From the NCBI RefSeq assembly GCF_012935715.1, contig NZ_CP052860.1:434001-498000 (forward strand): a stretch of DNA of 64,000 bases. Direction: 5' to 3'. This DNA is from Pseudomonas sp. ADAK13. GTDB lineage: Bacteria; Pseudomonadota; Gammaproteobacteria; Pseudomonadales; Pseudomonadaceae. The position numbers were made by a program, and so were the translations under genes. Under the pieces are notes generated by a model, which made no database searches, was not told the origin of the DNA, and worked only from the letters and a program-made list of their open reading frames with translations. Position 1 is the first letter of the stretch, and every line of letters starts with the position of its first letter. Of the stretch, positions 1 through 8,296 are shown in pieces.

Positions 1-2456
1 CGATCCGCATCACCCTGGCCGACGGTACGTTTGCACCGCTGGACCTGGGCCGCCTGAACACCATCATCACCGAGGCCTGCGAAGGCCTGGAAGAAGTCGA
101 TGGTGACCTGATCCAGCGTGAAACCCTGAAGAACCTGTACGACGGCGTGGCCCTGACCGACGTCAACACCGCCCTGGTGATGACCGCCCGTACCCTGGTT
201 GAACGTGAGCCGAACTACTCGTTCGTGACCGCGCGCCTGCTGATGGACACCCTGCGTGCCGAAGGCCTGGGCTTCCTGAAAGTCGCCGACAGCGCCACCC
301 ACCACGAGATGGCCGACCTGTACGCCAAGGCCCTGCCTGCGTACATCGCCAAGGGTATCGAATTCGAATTGCTGAACCCGGTCCTGGCCACCTTCGACCT
401 GGAAAAACTCGGCAAGGCAATCAACCACGAGCGCGACCAGCAGTTCACGTACCTGGGCCTGCAAACCCTGTACGACCGTTACTTCATCCATAAGGACGGT
501 ATCCGCTTCGAACTGCCGCAAGTGTTCTTCATGCGCGTGGCCATGGGCCTGGCGATTGAAGAGAAGCAGAAAGAAGACCGTGCCATCGAGTTCTACAACC
601 TGTTGTCGTCCTTCGACTACATGTCGTCGACTCCGACCCTGTTCAACGCCGGTACCCTGCGTCCACAGCTGTCGAGCTGCTACCTGACCACCGTGCCGGA
701 TGACCTGTCGGGCATCTACCACGCGATCCACGACAACGCCATGCTGTCCAAATTCGCCGGCGGCCTGGGTAACGACTGGACGCCGGTGCGTGCACTGGGT
801 TCGTACATCAAGGGCACCAACGGCAAGTCCCAGGGCGTTGTACCGTTCCTGAAAGTGGTGAACGACACCGCCGTCGCCGTGAACCAGGGTGGCAAGCGCA
901 AAGGCGCTGTGTGTGCCTACCTGGAAACCTGGCACATGGACATTGAAGAGTTCATCGAGCTGCGCAAGAACACCGGTGATGACCGTCGTCGTACCCACGA
1001 CATGAACACCGCCAACTGGATCCCTGACCTGTTCATGAAGCGTGTCTTCGATGACGGCAAGTGGACCCTGTTCTCGCCATCCGAAGTACCGGACCTGCAC
1101 GACCTGACCGGCAAGGCCTTCGAAGAGCGCTACGAGTACTACGAAGCCCTCACCGAATACCCGGGCAAGGTCAAGCTGTTCAAGACCATCCAGGCCAAAG
1201 ACCTGTGGCGTAAAATGCTCTCCATGCTGTTTGAAACCGGCCACCCATGGCTGACCTTCAAAGACCCGTGCAACCTGCGCAGCCCGCAGCAGCACGTGGG
1301 CGTGGTCCACAGCTCGAACCTGTGCACCGAGATCACCTTGAACACCAACAAGGACGAAATCGCCGTTTGCAACCTGGGCTCGATCAACCTGCCGAACCAC
1401 ATCGTCAACGGCAAGCTGGACACCGCCAAGCTGGAACGCACCGTGAACACCGCCGTTCGCATGCTCGATAACGTGATCGACATCAACTACTACTCGGTAC
1501 CACAGGCGCAGAACTCCAACTTCAAGCACCGTCCGGTTGGCCTCGGCATCATGGGCTTCCAGGACGCGCTGTACCTGCAGCACATTCCTTACGGTTCGGA
1601 CGCTGCGGTCGAGTTCGCCGACAAGTCCATGGAAGCGGTGAGCTACTACGCGATCCAGGCTTCCTGCGACCTGGCCGACGAGCGCGGCGCCTACGAGACG
1701 TTCCAGGGTTCGCTGTGGTCCAAAGGCATCCTGCCGCTGGATTCGCAACAGATCCTGATCGAGCAACGTGGCCAGAAGTACATCGACGTTGACCTGAACG
1801 AATCCCTGGACTGGGCGCCGGTACGTGCCCGTGTGCAGAAAGGTATTCGTAACTCCAACATCATGGCCATCGCACCGACCGCCACCATCGCCAACATCAC
1901 TGGCGTATCGCAGTCGATCGAACCGACTTACCAGAACCTGTATGTGAAATCGAACCTGTCGGGCGAATTCACCGTGATCAACCCGTACCTGGTTCGCGAC
2001 CTCAAGGCCCGCGGCCTGTGGGACTCGGTCATGATCAACGACCTGAAGTACTACGACGGTTCGGTGCAGCAGATCGAACGCATCCCGCAAGAACTCAAAG
2101 AGCTCTACGCGACGGCCTTCGAAGTGGACACCAAGTGGATCGTTGACGCCGCCAGCCGTCGTCAGAAGTGGATCGACCAGGCTCAGTCGCTGAACCTGTA
2201 CATCGCCGGCGCATCGGGCAAGAAGCTGGACGTGACCTACCGCATGGCGTGGTACCGTGGCCTGAAAACCACTTACTACCTCCGTGCCCTGGCCGCTACC
2301 AGTACCGAGAAGTCGACCATCAACACCGGCAAGCTGAACGCTGTTTCCAGCGGCGGCAACCACGGTGATGATTCGGTTCTCGCCGCTCCTGCCGGCCCGG
2401 CGCCAGTGCCTAAAGCCTGCGCGATCGACGAGCCGGATTGCGAAGCTTGCCAGTAA
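1..2456 (+). CDS. nrdA: Ribonucleoside-diphosphate reductase class Ia, alpha subunit (5' end outside window)
   Basis: Large subunit of aerobic ribonucleotide reductase, which makes dNDPs from NDPs together with NrdB. The reading frame is open from base 3, so the start codon lies upstream; the first visible residues belong to the ATP-cone region. Active-site landmarks are present: SSCYLTTV (first redox Cys), SNLCTEI (thiyl-radical Cys followed by Glu) and [11 protein letters not shown] (second redox Cys). The C-terminal tail [12 protein letters not shown] carries the shuttle cysteines. A strong terminator follows directly. nrdB is not next to it but near 49.8 kb on the same strand, which is unusual because the two subunits are normally adjacent. 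Confidence 0.97.
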   Translation, partial: IRITLADGTFAPLDLGRLNTIITEACEGLEEVDGDLIQRETLKNLYDGVALTDVNTALVMTARTLVEREPNYSFVTARLLMDTLRAEGLGFLKVADSATHHEMADLYAKALPAYIAKGIEFELLNPVLATFDLEKLGKAINHERDQQFTYLGLQTLYDRYFIHKDGIRFELPQVFFMRVAMGLAIEEKQKEDRAIEFYNLLSSFDYMSSTPTLFNAGTLRPQLSSCYLTTVPDDLSGIYHAIHDNAMLSKFAGGLGNDWTPVRALGSYIKGTNGKSQGVVPFLKVVNDTAVAVNQGGKRKGAVCAYLETWHMDIEEFIELRKNTGDDRRRTHDMNTANWIPDLFMKRVFDDGKWTLFSPSEVPDLHDLTGKAFEERYEYYEALTEYPGKVKLFKTIQAKDLWRKMLSMLFETGHPWLTFKDPCNLRSPQQHVGVVHSSNLCTEITLNTNKDEIAVCNLGSINLPNHIVNGKLDTAKLERTVNTAVRMLDNVIDINYYSVPQAQNSNFKHRPVGLGIMGFQDALYLQHIPYGSDAAVEFADKSMEAVSYYAIQASCDLADERGAYETFQGSLWSKGILPLDSQQILIEQRGQKYIDVDLNESLDWAPVRARVQKGIRNSNIMAIAPTATIANITGVSQSIEPTYQNLYVKSNLSGEFTVINPYLVRDLKARGLWDSVMINDLKYYDGSVQQIERIPQELKELYATAFEVDTKWIVDAASRRQKWIDQAQSLNLYIAGASGKKLDVTYRMAWYRGLKTTYYLRALAATSTEKSTINTGKLNAVSSGGNHGDDSVLAAPAGPAPVPKACAIDEPDCEACQ

Positions 2457-2495
2457 GCTGAGCCGGTCCCGGGTTTAACCACCCAGGCTTGAATA

Positions 2496-2533
2496 ACCCC
2501 CGATAGGCCTATGGCGTATCGGGGGTTTTCTTT
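2496..2533 (+). terminator. Rho-independent terminator of nrdA
   Basis: ACCCCCGATA pairs with TATCGGGGGT and is followed by a T-rich run. It lies 40 bases after the nrdA stop, so nrdA transcription ends here and does not continue into a beta-subunit gene. Confidence 0.85.
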
Positions 2534-2558
2534 TGCCCGCTAAAAAAGCGCGCGGGCC

Positions 2559-3638
2559 TTAGAACAATACGGTTGCCATACCGGACTGAGGCACGCCGCC
2601 TCGCTGCCCCCATAACTCAATCCGGCCGTTTATCACGGCCATCGAGTGCCCGCCGTATTCCACCGTCCCCACCTTGCTGTTTCTCAGATCCTCATCGGTC
2701 GCTGGCCTGTAACGTCCTTTCAGACCCAGGCGGTCCAGCCCCTCCCGCGCATACTCTCCATCGTTGAGGCTATTCATCGCCGCCTGGAAACTGCGTCCTG
2801 CCGTACCGTCGTTGTTTTCCATCTGCGCCCGCTTGGCGCTCGCCGCATACATGAAGTTGGCATCAGTCATCATGGCCGGGTCATCGCCCTTGAACCGAGC
2901 ATGGGTGGCAGCCTGCTGCAATTCGCTCTGCGACAGGTGGAGTTTGAATCCATCACGCATGGTCACGTCGAAACCGTCACCGCTCTCCTTCACCTCCTTG
3001 AAGACGTCGGTGGGCTTCTGGCCAAACTGCATCATGGCGGCCTTTATCGCCGAGACAGTGATGCAGTTGCCGTCGGGGCCCTGGCTGAAACCACTCCAGA
3101 TATTGTCCGGTTTTTTCCCCGGGTTGCTGTTGTCGGGTTTGTAGTTGAAATGTTTTGCGCCTTCGGTGAGCGGTTTGTTGCTCATGGACTCGGAGGGACC
3201 AAACCCGCCACCACCAAGGCCGCCACCGCCACCGCCGCCACCGCCGCCGCCACCGCCACCGCCACCGGGCGAAGGAGTGGGCGCCGGTGAAGGGGAAGGC
3301 GCATCCGGAAACAAGTCCGGAAACAGTGCCTTCAAAAGCGCCAACCACTGTTCGGATAACTCTTTCTTCAGTTGCTCGAGAATCTCCTTGAACGCTTCAT
3401 CACCCAGCTCTTTTCGTTTTTCATGAAGTTTGTCGCGCAGGTCCTGGGCGGTCTGGCTCTTGGAGGTTTTTTCGGCGTCATCCAACTGCCTGAGCAGGCT
3501 TGTGACGGTTTCCTTTTCAGACGCCAGGTTATCCTTGATGCCATCCGAACCGCCGGCGCCCCTCTGGTACCGCCCTGCCCCCCAAACGTCATATGGCACA
3601 CCCCCCGAACCATCGCGTGACACCGAAAGACCCCACAT
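2559..3638 (-). CDS. Orphan protein with coiled-coil-like N-terminus, polyglycine linker and possible Cys-His protease-like domain
   Basis: About 359 residues from the ATG at 3638, chosen because GGTGGAGGGGAAGGT lies just in front; the frame is open to 3728, but that would start inside the flgE terminator. No signal peptide is seen. Residues about 35-110 are charged and helical (rich in Lys, Glu, Asp). A Pro/Ser stretch then leads to 16 consecutive glycines (about 125-140). The C-terminal half has GPDGNC (Cys about 192) at the start of a helix and GGHSMAVING (His about 331, Asn about 337), an arrangement reminiscent of papain-fold Cys-His-Asn enzymes and of some type III effectors. That reading is inference. 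The gene stands alone between nrdA and flgE and I do not recognise a named family. Confidence 0.6.
   Translation of the reverse strand: MWGLSVSRDGSGGVPYDVWGAGRYQRGAGGSDGIKDNLASEKETVTSLLRQLDDAEKTSKSQTAQDLRDKLHEKRKELGDEAFKEILEQLKKELSEQWLALLKALFPDLFPDAPSPSPAPTPSPGGGGGGGGGGGGGGGGLGGGGFGPSESMSNKPLTEGAKHFNYKPDNSNPGKKPDNIWSGFSQGPDGNCITVSAIKAAMMQFGQKPTDVFKEVKESGDGFDVTMRDGFKLHLSQSELQQAATHARFKGDDPAMMTDANFMYAASAKRAQMENNDGTAGRSFQAAMNSLNDGEYAREGLDRLGLKGRYRPATDEDLRNSKVGTVEYGGHSMAVINGRIELWGQRGGVPQSGMATVLF
3204..3266 (-). repeat. GGN trinucleotide tract coding polyglycine
   Basis: A run of GGC/GGT codons encodes 16 consecutive glycines, then Leu and four more glycines. Such a triplet tract can change length by slippage without breaking the frame, so it probably varies between strains. 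Confidence 0.85.
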
Positions 3639-3726
3639 ACCTTCCCCTCCACCAATAATCACAAGGCACAACGGCTCTTGGCTTGATAGGTGGTCAAACA
3701 GGCATCGCACGTTCCGGTAGACGACC

Positions 3727-3756
3727 AAAAAAAAAGCCCCTCGATCGAGGGGCTTT
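3727..3756 (-). terminator. Terminator of the flgBCDE operon
   Basis: On the minus strand AAGCCCCTCGA pairs with TCGAGGGGCTT and is followed by a long T run. It lies 28 bases past the flgE stop, so flgF and later hook-basal-body genes are not co-transcribed from here. Confidence 0.85.
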
Positions 3757-3783
3757 CCGGTGAAGCGGCTTAAAGCGACAGCA

Positions 3784-5106
3784 TCAGGTCATCTGAATGA
3801 TGGTCTGCATGATGGTGCTTTGGGTGGAGATGGTCTTGGCGTTCGCCTGATAGTTGCTCTGGGCCTTGATCAGGTCCACCAGCTCGTTGGTCAGGTTGAC
3901 GTTGGAGTTCTCCAGGGAGTTGGCCACGATCGAACCCAAGGTGCCGGATTGCGGGGTATCAAACCCTGGCTGGCCCGACGCAAAGGTCTCTTTCCAGGTG
4001 GTGCCGCCGTTTGGCTGCAAGCCCTGCTCGTTGTTGAAACTCGCCAGGGAGATCTGGCCAATGGCCTTGCTCTGCTGATTGCTGAAAGTGGCGAAGAGTA
4101 CACCGGTGCCGTCGATTTTCAGCCCGGTGATCTGGCCGGTGGCGTAGCCATCGGTGGTCGGCGGGTTGCGATAGGTAGCCGAGTTGTACTGGGTGATGTT
4201 CGCCATGTTGACGGCAACCCCGGCTGTATTGGCAGCCGCCCCGTTAGACGTCCAGACACCGTTGACCAGGCCGCCCGGCTTCCAGTCGGAAATGGTCAGC
4301 GTGGTATTGGAAGCGGTGGCTGGCGGGGTGACGATGCCCGTGAGCTTGCCCGAGCTGTCAAACGACAGCGTCGAGGCGACTGGCGCCTTGACGTCGGTGC
4401 CGGTGCCGCTGATCGGCGAGCCGTCAGGGTTACGTCCGTCGATCAGCGTGTAGGACTTCCAGGTGTTGGAGTCTGTCTTCACCAGGTACTGCACCATCGG
4501 ATGCGCGTTGCCCTGCGTATCGTAAAGGGTGGTGGAGTACTGGGTAGTGAAGCTGTCCGACTTCGTCGGATCAAATGGGTGTGCCGTCTGGTCGATCGGC
4601 AGCTCGGACGAGTTCAGGTTACTGGTGGAATCCACCTTGCTCGACGCCTTCGGCGGCAGGTTCGACAGGTTCAGTTGCAGGTCGGTCAAACCACCCTTCT
4701 GAATGTTGCCATCGGCGTCGGCCGCATAGCCTTGCAGGCGCGAAGTACCGGTGTTGTTGGTGATGTAGCCGTCCTTGTCGGCACGGAAGGCACCGCTACG
4801 GGTGTACTCCAGCGAGCCGTCGCTGCCCTTCTGCACGAAGAAGCCGCCACCCTGGATCGCCATGTCCAGAATGCCGCCGCTGTTGTTGACGTCACCCTGG
4901 GTGAACTGCTGGGACACTGCCGCCAGGTTCACGCCATTACCGATGCTGTTCTGGCCGGTGCCCAACTTGGAAGCCGCGTAGATATCCGCAAATTCCGCAC
5001 GGGACGACTTGAAACCGGTGGTCGCGACGTTGGCGATGTTGTTACCGGTCACGTCCAGTTGTTTGTTGGCCGCATAGAGGCCGCTAAGGCCGATGTTAAA
5101 AGACAT
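3784..5106 (-). CDS. flgE: Flagellar hook protein FlgE
   Basis: 440 residues. It forms the hook that joins the rod to the filament, and it is exported by the flagellar type III apparatus. The N-terminus MSFNIGLSGLYAANKQLDVT is the conserved rod/hook D0 signature, with GNNIANVATTGFKSSRAEFAD after it. The C-terminus has NSNVNLTNELVDLIKAQ and ends in the usual Ile-rich helix. The variable middle domain is rich in Ser, Thr, Asn and Gly. An SD-like GGAGAG precedes the ATG. It is the last gene of flgBCDE and is followed by a terminator. Confidence 0.97.
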   Translation of the reverse strand: MSFNIGLSGLYAANKQLDVTGNNIANVATTGFKSSRAEFADIYAASKLGTGQNSIGNGVNLAAVSQQFTQGDVNNSGGILDMAIQGGGFFVQKGSDGSLEYTRSGAFRADKDGYITNNTGTSRLQGYAADADGNIQKGGLTDLQLNLSNLPPKASSKVDSTSNLNSSELPIDQTAHPFDPTKSDSFTTQYSTTLYDTQGNAHPMVQYLVKTDSNTWKSYTLIDGRNPDGSPISGTGTDVKAPVASTLSFDSSGKLTGIVTPPATASNTTLTISDWKPGGLVNGVWTSNGAAANTAGVAVNMANITQYNSATYRNPPTTDGYATGQITGLKIDGTGVLFATFSNQQSKAIGQISLASFNNEQGLQPNGGTTWKETFASGQPGFDTPQSGTLGSIVANSLENSNVNLTNELVDLIKAQSNYQANAKTISTQSTIMQTIIQMT

Positions 5107-5137
5107 TGTTCTCTCCTTTTGCCGTATTTAGCCGGCT

Positions 5138-5866
5138 CTATGTACCGATAGTCTGAATTTGCGACAGCTTGATACTGCCCATGCCGCCCGCCAGGTTAAG
5201 CAGCATTTCGCCGCCGTTCGTACCCAGGGTCACGCTGGTCACCGTTGCCGGCAGCGAGGTAGCCAGGGCAACCGAGTCACCCTTGTCATTCTTGGTGGTG
5301 GCATTGAAGGTGTAGGTGCCTGGAGGCGCCGTCTCGCCCGCATCGTTCTTGCCATCCCAGACAAAGCTGGAATTGCCGGCGCTCTGGGCGCCCATGTCGA
5401 TGGTGCGTACGACGTTGCCGTCCTTGTCGGTGATCTTGACGGAGACGTTACCCGTCGCTGCCGTCACCGCCACGGAACCGGTCATGCTCTTGCTGGTATC
5501 AACCATGGCCTTGTCGGTCTGGGTGATCACCGAGCGCCCCACCAGCGACGAAGCCTGCAGCGCCTGCGAGGAACTGAAGTTGCTGGAAATCGCGTTCACC
5601 GAGTCATTCAGGGTGTTGATGCCTTCCAGGCTACTGAACTGCGCCAGCTGTGCCACGAACGCGCCGTTGTCCTGGGGCGACAGCGGGTTCTGGTTTTTCA
5701 GTTGGGTTACCAGCAGTTGCAGGAACGCGTCCTTGCCCAACGACTGGTTGCCGGTCGCCGAACTGACAGCGCTGCCGACGCTGCTGTTATCTGTCGCAGT
5801 CTTGACCTTGGAATTGAAAAGGTCCTGGACCGCCGTGTTGGTCGAACTGGTATCAACAATGGCCAT
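5138..5866 (-). CDS. flgD: Flagellar hook assembly scaffold protein FlgD
   Basis: 242 residues. FlgD caps the growing hook and is discarded when the hook is complete. The N-terminal third contains LGKDAFLQLLVTQLKNQNPL and NGAFVAQLAQFSSLEGINTL, the classical FlgD signatures. The C-terminal half has an FlgD Ig-like fold with DKDGNVVRTIDMG and FVWDGKNDAGETAPPGTY. It lies between flgC and flgE with short gaps of 16 and 31 bases, consistent with one operon. Confidence 0.97.
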   Translation of the reverse strand: MAIVDTSSTNTAVQDLFNSKVKTATDNSSVGSAVSSATGNQSLGKDAFLQLLVTQLKNQNPLSPQDNGAFVAQLAQFSSLEGINTLNDSVNAISSNFSSSQALQASSLVGRSVITQTDKAMVDTSKSMTGSVAVTAATGNVSVKITDKDGNVVRTIDMGAQSAGNSSFVWDGKNDAGETAPPGTYTFNATTKNDKGDSVALATSLPATVTSVTLGTNGGEMLLNLAGGMGSIKLSQIQTIGT

Positions 5867-5882
5867 TATTTGGCGCCCCTTA

Positions 5883-6335
5883 TCACTGACCCAGGGTCAG
5901 GACCTTCTGCATCATGGTTTTGGCGGTGTTCATCATTTCCGCGTTGGTCTGGAACGAGCGGCTGGCGGAAATCATGTCGGCCATTTCCTCGACCACGTTG
6001 ACGTTGGGGTAGTACACGTACCCTTTTTCGTTCGCGGCGGGGTGGTTCGGCTCGTAGCGGGCTTCGAGGTTGCTCTGGTCTTCGACCACACCGAGCACCT
6101 GCACGCCCTGGCCTGCGGCATCCTGGTTCTGGAACAGCGAGTCGCCGCTACCGCTCTGGCCACCCTGGCCGCCCTGGAACATGGTGGCGAACACCGGGTG
6201 CCGGGCGCGGTAGGTCTGGTCAATGCTCGACGACACGGTCTCGGCGTTGGCGATGTTACTGGCGACGGTGTTGAGGCGCGTGGTCTGCGCGCTCATGCCA
6301 CTACCGGCAATATTGAAAACACTGGCGAGGGACAT
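5883..6335 (-). CDS. flgC: Flagellar basal-body rod protein FlgC
   Basis: 150 residues, the usual length. It is a proximal rod component assembled in the periplasm after export. The N-terminus MSLASVFNIAGSGMSAQTT and TVASNIANAET is the rod-protein signature. The C-terminus VNVVEEMADMISASRSFQTN with MMNTAKTMMQ is the paired helix. It begins 3 bases after the flgB stop, so the two are translationally close. Confidence 0.97.
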   Translation of the reverse strand: MSLASVFNIAGSGMSAQTTRLNTVASNIANAETVSSSIDQTYRARHPVFATMFQGGQGGQSGSGDSLFQNQDAAGQGVQVLGVVEDQSNLEARYEPNHPAANEKGYVYYPNVNVVEEMADMISASRSFQTNAEMMNTAKTMMQKVLTLGQ

Positions 6336-6338
6336 GGC

Positions 6339-6746
6339 TTACTCTCCACGCAGGGCTGACATCAGCCCTTTGAATTTGCTGTTGAGCAGGGTGAAGCTGG
6401 CCTGGAAGTTCACCGAGTTCTCGGCGTAGGCCGATTGCTCCAGCTGGGCGTCCACGGTGTTCTGGTCGATCGACGGTTGCATCGGCGTGCGATACAACAG
6501 CGACTCGTCACCATTGCCCAGGCCTTGCGCTTCGATATGACGGCTGTTGGTCATGTTCAGGGCGAAGGTGCCGTTCTTGGTCTTGTCTTGCTGTGCGGCG
6601 AGCACGGCAGAGAAGTCCAGGTCCCGAGCCTTGTAGTTCGGGGTGTCGGCGTTGGCAATGTTGTTGGCCAGGACTTCGGCACGCTGGGCGCGGAAGCCCA
6701 GGGCTTGTTCGTGGATACCGAGCGCTTTATCGAAGCTGATGCTCAT
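6339..6746 (-). CDS. flgB: Flagellar basal-body rod protein FlgB
   Basis: 135 residues, normal length. It is a proximal rod protein and the first gene of flgBCDE. It contains QRAEVLANNIANADTPNYKARDLDF, with the ANNIANADTPNYKA consensus of flagellar rod proteins. The C-terminal part has SVNFQASFTLLNSKFKGL. A sigma54-type promoter lies about 45 bases upstream of the start, and an IS element lies beyond the promoter region. Confidence 0.97.
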   Translation of the reverse strand: MSISFDKALGIHEQALGFRAQRAEVLANNIANADTPNYKARDLDFSAVLAAQQDKTKNGTFALNMTNSRHIEAQGLGNGDESLLYRTPMQPSIDQNTVDAQLEQSAYAENSVNFQASFTLLNSKFKGLMSALRGE

Positions 6747-6790
6747 GGCGGAAACCTTTAGGGGCTGACCTGCTTTTCGTAACTAGGATT

Positions 6791-6808
6791 TAGCAAGGGC
6801 CATGCCAA
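6791..6808 (-). promoter_or_regulatory. Sigma54 (-24/-12) promoter of flgBCDE
   Basis: On the minus strand the sequence TTGGCATGGCCCTTGCTA fits the sigma54 consensus TTGGCACG-N4-TTGCT with one change, and the GG and GC doublets are 12 bases apart. Its position 45-62 bases before the flgB ATG is right for RpoN control with FleQ/FleR, as known for this operon in pseudomonads. Confidence 0.85.
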
Positions 6809-6809
6809 G

Positions 6810-6921
6810 TTGCCGGAGCGCCGTAAATCAAGGGTTTGCGACAGGATTGCCGGCGGCAATGCCAGAAAAGCGGCAAAGGGTTTCCGCGAAACGCCAGTAA
6901 AGCGGCAATGCCGGCTTGCCG
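6810..6921. promoter_or_regulatory. Cluster of CGGCAA/TTGCCG motifs, candidate enhancer sites
   Basis: Six copies of CGGCAA or its complement lie at 6810, 6847, 6854, 6871, 6903 and 6916 directly upstream of the sigma54 promoter. Two pairs form inverted repeats (6847-6859 and 6903-6921). The hexamer resembles the recognition element I recall for FlrC/FleR-type flagellar activators; that assignment is inference. The IS element begins 15 bases beyond the last copy. Confidence 0.5.
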
Positions 6922-6966
6922 CTTTGCGGTGTCTAGTCCTGAAATAGGTTTACACCTGTTTTAGCC

Positions 6967-7764
6967 TCAAAACGCCCGATGCACCGCATCGGGCGTTTTG
7001 TATTTCAGCGACAGATGAGGCCGCTCGTTGTTATAGATCAGCACCGACTCGTCTACCATCCGGATGGCCTCTGCAAAATCTTTGGGGCGATGCAGCAATA
7101 ACTCGTTTTTCAAAATCCCATTCACACGCTCAGCCAATGCATTTTGGTAGCAGTCGTAGCCATCGGTCATTGAGCAGGTGATGCCGTACTTGGCATGCAA
7201 CCGCTGATAAAGCTCGGAGCAGTATTGGACGCCTCTGTCCGAGTGATGCACCAGGCGTTGTTCCGTTGTCCGCTGCTTGAGGGCTTTTTTGAACGCCTGG
7301 ATCACCGATTCGGCGTGCAAGCTTTCATGGATATGGTGCCCCACGATTTTTCGAGAGTACGCATCGGTGATCAAACTCAGATAAGCCACACCCGTTTGCG
7401 TTGGTAAGTAGGTGATGTCCGCAACCCATACTTGCTCTGGCGCCTTGGCGACTACCTGAATCGGCCCATCTTTGAGCCGGTTTGGATGACGGCGAAAGCG
7501 ATGATGGCTGTCTGTCGTTTTGTGATAGGCCCGTCTGCGGGGAACCAGTTCGCGCCGATCTCGCAAGATATCGAATAAACGGTCTCGACCAACCTTTACG
7601 GTCACTTCTGGCTCAGTGCGCATTAGATTGTGAAGTTTTCGGGTGCCAATGCGCGGTTGCCGAAGTCGCTTTTCCCTCACGAATCCCATCACTTCCTGGG
7701 CATGACGGGCCCGGGCATCACACGCCCGGTTGCGCTTGTAATAAGCCTGGCGGGAAATCCCCAT
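6967..7764 (-). CDS. IS3-family transposase OrfB (DDE integrase domain)
   Basis: 265 residues from ATG at 7764. It has an N-terminal HTH_21-like segment (MGISRQAYYKRNR) and an rve integrase core with the three acidic residues in VADITYL, HHSDRGVQYC and NALAERVNGILKNE. The coding frame stays open upstream of the ATG to about 7825, reading DLSISRACQF, typical of OrfB made as a frameshift product. The offset relative to orfA is +1 rather than the usual -1, so independent initiation, an unusual frameshift or a past indel are all possible. The core looks intact. Confidence 0.9.
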   Translation of the reverse strand: MGISRQAYYKRNRACDARARHAQEVMGFVREKRLRQPRIGTRKLHNLMRTEPEVTVKVGRDRLFDILRDRRELVPRRRAYHKTTDSHHRFRRHPNRLKDGPIQVVAKAPEQVWVADITYLPTQTGVAYLSLITDAYSRKIVGHHIHESLHAESVIQAFKKALKQRTTEQRLVHHSDRGVQYCSELYQRLHAKYGITCSMTDGYDCYQNALAERVNGILKNELLLHRPKDFAEAIRMVDESVLIYNNERPHLSLKYKTPDAVHRAF

Positions 7765-7780
7765 GAACTGGCAAGCCCGA

Positions 7781-8188
7781 CTAATGCTCAGGTCTTGGAT
7801 CTGCCCCTGGGAGAGGACTTACCGGATCGCTTTTTACGACAGAAACACCGAAGTCGTTCTTCAAAACATCAACGACGGCTTCGAAAAACTGAGCTTTCTG
7901 GTTGGCTTGGGCAAGCTTTTCTTCAAGCTCTTTGATTCGCTGTTCGGGTGTCAGCGGTTTATCGGGCTCATCCATGGAACGAGGTCTCTTGGAGCGAATG
8001 GACGCGCCTTGACTCCAGTCCTGCCGACCATGCCTGCGTAACCAATTCAGTACAGTCGTTTTACCCTGAATGCCATAGCGCTCTTGAGCCTCTTTATAAC
8101 TCAACTCGCCTTTTTCGACCTGATCGACGACCGACAATTTAAAGGTTAGCGTGTAATCACGCTGACTGCGCCTTTCTCCCGTATTCAT
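7781..8188 (-). CDS. IS3-family transposase OrfA (helix-turn-helix)
   Basis: 135 residues. The N-terminal helix-turn-helix is in FKLSVVDQVEKGELSYKEAQ and TVLNWLRRHGRQDW. A leucine-zipper-like coiled coil (TPEQRIKELEEKLAQANQKA) follows, as in OrfA proteins that bind the terminal repeats. It starts 23 bases inside the right inverted repeat. Its end overlaps the upstream open part of the orfB frame. Confidence 0.9.
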   Translation of the reverse strand: MNTGERRSQRDYTLTFKLSVVDQVEKGELSYKEAQERYGIQGKTTVLNWLRRHGRQDWSQGASIRSKRPRSMDEPDKPLTPEQRIKELEEKLAQANQKAQFFEAVVDVLKNDFGVSVVKSDPVSPLPGADPRPEH

Positions 8189-8250
8189 TACTCCCTCCTG
8201 AGAATGGGTCAGAAGGTGTAAACCTTATTCAGGACGGAACACGGCCATAA

Positions 8251-8283
8251 AAAAAGGGAGACCTCTGCAGGCCTCCCTTTTTT
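8251..8283 (-). terminator. Terminator of cheV-cheR
   Basis: AAAGGGAG and CTCCCTTT form a stem around an inner GCAG loop, flanked by A and T runs on both sides. It lies 14 bases past the cheR stop and just outside the IS right end. Confidence 0.75.
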
Positions 8284-8296
8284 GTTCAAGCGCTCA

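Larger units (their letters stand above)
6936..8235 (-). mobile_element. IS3-family insertion sequence, about 1.3 kb
   Basis: Imperfect terminal inverted repeats bound the element: GTCCTGAAATAGGTTTACACC on the left and, on the other strand at the right end, GTCCTGAATAAGGTTTACACC. The next bases diverge; about 21 of 25 positions agree. It carries the two usual IS3 reading frames, orfA and orfB, on the minus strand. Flanking triplets differ (CTA and GGA), so I see no target duplication. It lies between the cheR terminator and the flgB regulatory region and interrupts no gene. Confidence 0.85.

Noticed and set aside
3760..5151. 463-residue open frame opposite flgE
   Set aside because: It is the antisense shadow of flgE, which has clear hook-protein signatures on the minus strand; the plus-strand product is low-complexity and rich in Val, Gly and Arg.
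6929..8243. Target-site duplication around the IS element
   Set aside because: The bases on each side (GTGTCTA and GGAACAC) do not match for any 3-5 base shift near the inverted repeats.
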